Origin: Kiloniellales bacterium
GTDB lineage: Bacteria > Pseudomonadota > Alphaproteobacteria > Kiloniellales > JAKSBE01
NCBI GenBank assembly: GCA_022361275.1
Contig: JAKSBE010000210.1
Location: forward strand, 1 to 36,010
Length of the DNA: 36,010 nt
Reading direction: 5' to 3'
In this document: positions 30,091 through 36,010 of the stretch, one piece after another
Numbering within the stretch: the first letter of the stretch is position 1
Layout of the letters: every line of letters begins with the position of its first letter
Position numbers and translations under genes: made by a program
The notes under the pieces: model-generated
Seen by the model: only the letters and a program-made list of their open reading frames with translations
The model's database searches: none
What the model was told of the DNA's origin: nothing

Positions 30091-32136
30091 GTGCGCAAGA
30101 CAAAGCCACCACCGAATGCGCTCCGCGGCCTGACCGGCGCCGGCTTGGCCCTGCTGCTCGCCTTGGCGGCGCGCCCTGCGGACGCGGAGATCGAGGGCCC
30201 CATCGGCGCGGCGGACGCCGACCAGAAAATCCACCGCGCCCATGCCATCGCCATGCACGGCGAACCCCAGTACGGCCCGGACTTCACCCACTTCGACTAC
30301 GTCAACCCGAACGCGCCCAAGGGCGGCACCCTGCGGACCGCCGCACAGGGCTCTTTCGACTCCTTCAATCCTTGGATCCCCAAGGGCGACGCCGTCAGGC
30401 TGGGCGGCGACACCCTGCTCGTCGACGGGGCCGACGAGCCCTTCACCATGTACTGCCTGATCTGCGAGACGGTGGAATGGCCGGAGGACCGGTCCTGGAT
30501 CACCTTCCATCTGCGCCCCGAGGCGCGCTGGCACGACGGCGAGCCCATCACGCCGGAAGACGTCATCTTCTCGCTCGAGACGCTGAAGGAAAAGGGCCGG
30601 CCCTTCTTCCGCTTCTACTACGGCTCGATCGCGCGAGCGGAAAAGGTGGGACCGCGCTCGGTCCGCTTCGTGTTCGGAGAAGAAGACAACCGCGAATTGC
30701 CCTTGATCGCCGGACAGATGCCGATCCTGCCGAAGCACTACTGGGAGAGCCGCGACTTCACTGCGACGACCCTGGAGCCGCCCTTGATCAGCGGGCCTTA
30801 CCGGATCGTCGATTGGGAGCCGGGCCGCTTCATCGTGCGCGAGAGAGTCGAGGACTACTGGGCCCGGGATCTGCCGGTCAGAAAGGGGATGAACAACTTC
30901 GACCGCCTCCGGACCACCTTTTATCTGGACACCACCGCCATCCGCCAGGCTCTCAAGGCCGGGCAGATAGATTTCCGGACCGAGAACCAAGCCAAGGCCT
31001 GGGCCACGGACTACGACATCCCGGCGGTCAGAGACGGGCTGTTGATCATGAGGAGCTTCGAGCACCAGCTCCCGACCGGGATGCAGGCCTTCGCCTTCAA
31101 CGTCCGGCGCGAGATCTTCAAGGACAAGCGGGTCCGGGAGGCCCTGGGCTACGCCTTCGACTTCGAATGGAGCAACCCCAAGCTCTTCTTCGGTCAATAC
31201 AAGCGAACGGACAGCTACTTCGAGAACTCCGAACTGGCCTCCACCGGGCTGCCCGAGGGCCGAGAGCTGGAAATCCTGGCGCCTTATCGCGGCCGGGTTC
31301 CGGACGAGGTCTTCACCCAAGTCTTCACGGTGCCGCAGACCAACGGCGCAGGCTGGCCGCGCGACAACCTGATCACCGCGTTGCGCCTGCTCGAGGAGGC
31401 CGGCTGGGAGGTCGATGACGACGGCGTTCTGCGCAACGTGACGACCGGGAGGCGCTTCACCTTCGAGTTTCTTCTGGTGAGTCCCGACTTCCAGCGCATC
31501 GTCCTGCCCTTCAAGCGCAACCTGAAGCGTCTCGGCATCGACATGCGGGTCCGTCTGGTCGACAGCTCGCAGTACATCAACCGGGTCCGGTCCCGGGACT
31601 ACGACATGATCTCCGTCGTCTGGGGCCAATCCAATTCGCCCGGCAACGAGCAGCGCGGCTTCTGGTCTTCCGAGGCGGCGGACCAGGCGGCGTCATTCAA
31701 CGCGGTCGGCATCAAGGACCCCGTCGTCGACGAACTGATCGAGCTCCTGATCCAGGCGCCGACCCGCGAAGAGCTGGTATACCGGACCCGCGCCTTGGAC
31801 CGGGTGCTGCTGTGGGGCCACTACGTCGTTCCCGCGTGGCATCTCTCGGCGATCCGCATCCTCTATTGGGACAAGCTTTCCTATCCGGAGACGACACCGA
31901 GCCGCGGCACCTCCACGGCCTATTGGTGGTATGACGAGGGCAAGGCCGGCGCCCTCGCCGAGGCGCGGCCCGGGATACAGAACACCGCGGCAGGGCAGGG
32001 CGACGCCAGGCCCGCCTTCGACGGCCGCCGTCTCTTCGGCCTCGGCCTCTTCGCGCTGCTCGGCTTCGCGGTCTGGTTCGCGTTGCGGATCAGCGGCCTG
32101 CGGCGCGAGGAGCGGGTGGCGGTGATCGAGTCATGA
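30091..32136 (+). CDS. yejA: YejA-type oligopeptide ABC transporter substrate-binding protein with C-terminal membrane segment
   Basis: 681 residues. The signal peptide (LTGAGLALLLALAARPADA) leads to a family 5 solute-binding protein: HFDYVNPNAPKGGTLR, YRIVDWEPGRFIV, FNVRREIFKDKRVREALGYA, FDFEWSNPKLFF and the end STAYWWYDEGKA match YejA closely. It captures peptides (in relatives also microcin C or host defence peptides) for the YejBEF importer. Unusually, about 55 residues follow the normal end, with a hydrophobic segment RLFGLGLFALLGFAVWFALRI and a basic tail, so it may be tethered to the inner membrane. No ATG fits: GTG 30091 gives a normal signal peptide; TTG 30055, twelve codons earlier, is possible. 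The TGA overlaps yejB as ATGA. Confidence 0.93.
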   Translation: MRKTKPPPNALRGLTGAGLALLLALAARPADAEIEGPIGAADADQKIHRAHAIAMHGEPQYGPDFTHFDYVNPNAPKGGTLRTAAQGSFDSFNPWIPKGDAVRLGGDTLLVDGADEPFTMYCLICETVEWPEDRSWITFHLRPEARWHDGEPITPEDVIFSLETLKEKGRPFFRFYYGSIARAEKVGPRSVRFVFGEEDNRELPLIAGQMPILPKHYWESRDFTATTLEPPLISGPYRIVDWEPGRFIVRERVEDYWARDLPVRKGMNNFDRLRTTFYLDTTAIRQALKAGQIDFRTENQAKAWATDYDIPAVRDGLLIMRSFEHQLPTGMQAFAFNVRREIFKDKRVREALGYAFDFEWSNPKLFFGQYKRTDSYFENSELASTGLPEGRELEILAPYRGRVPDEVFTQVFTVPQTNGAGWPRDNLITALRLLEEAGWEVDDDGVLRNVTTGRRFTFEFLLVSPDFQRIVLPFKRNLKRLGIDMRVRLVDSSQYINRVRSRDYDMISVVWGQSNSPGNEQRGFWSSEAADQAASFNAVGIKDPVVDELIELLIQAPTREELVYRTRALDRVLLWGHYVVPAWHLSAIRILYWDKLSYPETTPSRGTSTAYWWYDEGKAGALAEARPGIQNTAAGQGDARPAFDGRRLFGLGLFALLGFAVWFALRISGLRREERVAVIES

Positions 32137-33248
32137 CGGCCTACATCGTTCGCCGGCTGGTCCTGCTGATCCCGACGCTGTTCGTGATCATGCTGGTGAA
32201 CTTCGTGGTTCTGCAGTTCCTGCCCGGCGGCCCGGTCGAGCAGATCATCGCCGAGCTCACCGGCGAGGGCACGCTGATCACCGAGCGGGTCACGCGCACC
32301 GGAAGCTCGGAGCTCGGCGCACAGCCGCAAGGCGCCCAGGACATCACGGGGGACGCGCCGCGCGGCACCTACCGCGGCGCCCAGGGCCTGGACCCGGCCT
32401 TCATCGCGGAACTCGAGCAGCAGTTCGGCCTCGACAAGCCCTGGTACGAGCGCTTCTGGATCATGCTGTCCAACTACGTGGTCTTCGACTTCGGCGAATC
32501 CTTCTTCCGGGACCAGCCGGTCGTGGAGCTGATCATCGACAAGATGCCGGTCTCGATCTCGCTCGGCATCTGGGCGACGCTGCTGATCTACCTGGTCTCG
32601 ATCCCCTTGGGCGTCGCCAAGGCGGTCCGCGACGGGACCAACTTCGATCTCTGGACCTCGGGCATCGTGGTGATCGGGACCGCCATTCCCGGCTTCCTCT
32701 TCGCGGTCTTCCTGCTGGTGGTCTTCGCCGGCGGCATCTACCTGGACTGGTTTCCCCTGGGTAGCCTGACCTCGGAGAACTGGGAGCAGCTTTCCGTCTT
32801 CGAGAAGGTCCTGGACTACCTCTGGCACCTGAGCCTGCCGATCATCGCCTTCGCCATCGGCGGCTTCGCCGGGCTCACGATGCTGACCAAGAACTCCTTC
32901 CTGGACCAGATCAACCAGCAGTACGTCGTCACGGCGCGCGCCAAGGGCCTGCCGGAACGCCGCGTGCTCTACGGCCACGTCTTCCGCAACGCGATGCTGA
33001 TCGTCATCGCCGGCTTCCCCGCCGCGCTCGCGGGCATGCTGTTCACCGGATCGGTCCTGATCGAGGTGATCTTCTCCCTCGACGGCCTGGGCCGGCTCGG
33101 CTTCGAGGCGGTCTTCAACCGCGACTATCCCATCGTTCTGGGCACCTTGTTCTTCTTCACCCTTTTCGGCCTGCTGATGGGGCTGATCACCGACCTGACC
33201 TACACCCTGATCGATCCGCGGATCGATTTCGAGACGCGGGAGACCTGA
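32133..33248 (+). CDS. yejB: YejB-type peptide ABC transporter permease
   Basis: 371 residues. TM1 (IVRRLVLLIPTLFVIMLVNFVVLQFLPGGPVEQ) is followed by the extended periplasmic loop characteristic of YejB and about five more helices of the DppB-type permease fold. The ATPase-contact loop contains VTARAKGLPERRVLYGHVFRNAM (EAA-type motif). With YejE it forms the membrane channel for peptides delivered by YejA. The ATG overlaps the yejA stop; yejE follows after 4 bp. Confidence 0.96.
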   Translation: MTAYIVRRLVLLIPTLFVIMLVNFVVLQFLPGGPVEQIIAELTGEGTLITERVTRTGSSELGAQPQGAQDITGDAPRGTYRGAQGLDPAFIAELEQQFGLDKPWYERFWIMLSNYVVFDFGESFFRDQPVVELIIDKMPVSISLGIWATLLIYLVSIPLGVAKAVRDGTNFDLWTSGIVVIGTAIPGFLFAVFLLVVFAGGIYLDWFPLGSLTSENWEQLSVFEKVLDYLWHLSLPIIAFAIGGFAGLTMLTKNSFLDQINQQYVVTARAKGLPERRVLYGHVFRNAMLIVIAGFPAALAGMLFTGSVLIEVIFSLDGLGRLGFEAVFNRDYPIVLGTLFFFTLFGLLMGLITDLTYTLIDPRIDFETRET

Positions 33249-33252
33249 GGCC

Positions 33253-34373
33253 GTGACCGAGCGTCTCTTCGGCAGGAAGCTCACGCCGATCAACCAGCGC
33301 CGCCTGGCCAACTTCCGGGCCAACAAGCGCGGCTACTGGTCCTTCTGGATCTTCCTGGTGCTGTTCGGCCTGTCGCTCTTCGCCGAGCTGATCGCCAACG
33401 ACCAGCCCTTCCTGGTCTCCTACGACGGCGGGCTCTATTCGCCGATCCTCTTCTTCTATCCGGAGACCGAGTTCGGGGGTGTCCTGCCGACCGAGGCCGA
33501 CTACACCGACCCGGCGGTCGCGGCCCGGATCGAGGAGAAGGGCTGGATGCTCTGGCCGCTGATCCGCTACGACCAGGTGACGGTGGCCTGGGACCTGCCC
33601 GATGCCGCGCCCACGGCGCCCGATGCCCAGCACTGGCTCGGCACCGACGATCAGGCGCGCGACGTGGTCGCCCGGGTGATCTACGGCTTCCGCATCTCGG
33701 TGCTCTTCGGCTTCACCCTGACGGTCATCTCGGCGGTCATCGGGATCGCCGCCGGCGCGATCCAGGGCTACTACGGCGGCTGGATCGACCTGATCTTCCA
33801 GCGCTTCATCGAGATCTGGTCCTCGATGCCGCAGCTCTACATCCTGATCATCCTGGCCTCGGTCATCGAGCCCAACTTCTGGTGGCTGCTCGGGGTCCTT
33901 TTGCTGTTCTCCTGGATCGGCTTCGTCGGCGTGGTCCGGGCCGAGTTCCTGAAGACCCGGAATTTCGACTACGTGCGGGCGGCGCGGGCGCTGGGAGTCT
34001 CCAACCAGGTCATCATCTTCCGCCACGTGCTGCCCAACGCCATGGTCGCGACCATGACCTTCATGCCCTTCACCCTGGCAGGCTCGGTCACCATCCTGAC
34101 CTCGCTCGATTTCCTGGGTATCGGCCTGCCCCCCGGCTCGGCCTCGCTGGGCGATCTGCTGGCCCAGGGCAAGGCCAACCTGCAGGCGCCCTGGCTGGGG
34201 CTGACCGGGTTTTTCGTCATAGGCACCATGCTGACCCTGCTGATCTTCATCGGCGAAGCGGTGCGCGACGCCTTCGACCCGCGCAAGCTCTTCGCCGCGC
34301 CGCCGCCGGCGGAGGCCACGCCCGACGTGCGGCCGAGCACTACGCCGCAGCGCGCACCGCAGGGAGCCGAGTG

Positions 34374-34374
<1 letters not shown>
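33253..34374 (+). CDS. yejE: YejE-type peptide ABC transporter permease
   Basis: 373 residues. The N terminus (INQRRLANFRANKRGYWSFWIFLVLFGLSLFAELIAND) matches YejE, followed by a periplasmic insert with GTDDQARDVVARVIYGFRIS and a DppC-type membrane domain with the EAA-type loop VRAARALGVSNQVIIFRHVLPNAM. The start is GTG. A C-terminal tail of about 30 residues rich in Pro and Ala (PPPAEATPDVRPSTTPQRAPQG) goes beyond the E. coli length of about 341. It overlaps yejF by one base (TGATG). Confidence 0.96.

Positions 34375-36010
<1,636 letters not shown>

Overview
The window is about 36 kb of GC-rich DNA with dense gene packing, short intergenic gaps and many ATGA stop/start overlaps. Gene content points to an alphaproteobacterium, most likely of Rhodospirillales type: a CycM-like membrane cytochrome c divergent from kdsB-pheA, a Thermus/Rickettsia-type NADP isocitrate dehydrogenase with a C-terminal extension, DOMON-like and DUF1343 (NamZ) genes in tandem, and a YejABEF peptide importer. 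This assignment is inferred from gene families and composition, not from a marker gene. I see no rRNA, tRNA, CRISPR array, intact insertion sequence or phage.

Layout. 1-733 is nearly featureless apart from a CGGGC tandem repeat. 734-5040 holds a large zinc-ribbon/adenylyl cyclase/ATPase/TPR signalling protein and, convergent with a 44-bp antisense overlap, a methyltransferase and an unknown gene. 5376-7754 holds a DUF2189 membrane protein and polyphosphate:AMP phosphotransferase (pap). 7837-10112 is a histidine kinase and OmpR-type regulator pair upstream of pap; six TGAR motifs at exact 11-bp spacing lie upstream of it. 10554-13306 is a sulfur/redox group: winged-helix regulator, SQR-like flavoprotein, DUF1641 protein and Fe-S scaffold protein. 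13574-16494 holds icd, with a strong terminator, and an MGT-type glycosyltransferase preceded by a 194-bp nested inverted-repeat element. 17112-20466 holds a Tat-signal RidA protein and a Tat-signal class V aminotransferase, divergent from a GlxA/AraC regulator. 20570-22662 is an NAD(P)H oxidoreductase followed by a decay zone: a broken tautomerase, an antisense nucleotidyltransferase and an S66 peptidase N-terminal remnant. 22662-25493 is cupin, DOMON-like, NamZ-like and a small cytochrome c. 25734-27908 is DUF1761, pheA and kdsB on the minus strand. 28073-36010 is a two-haem CycM-like cytochrome, hisN-like phosphatase and yejABEF, with yejF running off the window.

The most notable signals are: (1) the 11-bp-periodic array of six sites, a probable operator for the kinase-regulator-pap unit; (2) an aminotransferase-fold enzyme and a Rid-family imine/enamine deaminase homologue, adjacent and both apparently exported by Tat, which suggests a periplasmic PLP-enzyme/damage-control pair under a divergent GlxA-type regulator; (3) a dispersed two-hairpin element of about 100 bp (two full copies and one half copy) whose edges overlap the TAG stop codons of two unrelated genes; (4) a nested palindromic MITE-like element directly upstream of the glycosyltransferase start; (5) a peptidoglycan-recycling locus with an intact NamZ-like gene but only the first part of an S66 LD-carboxypeptidase; and (6) a duplicated CycM cytochrome domain.
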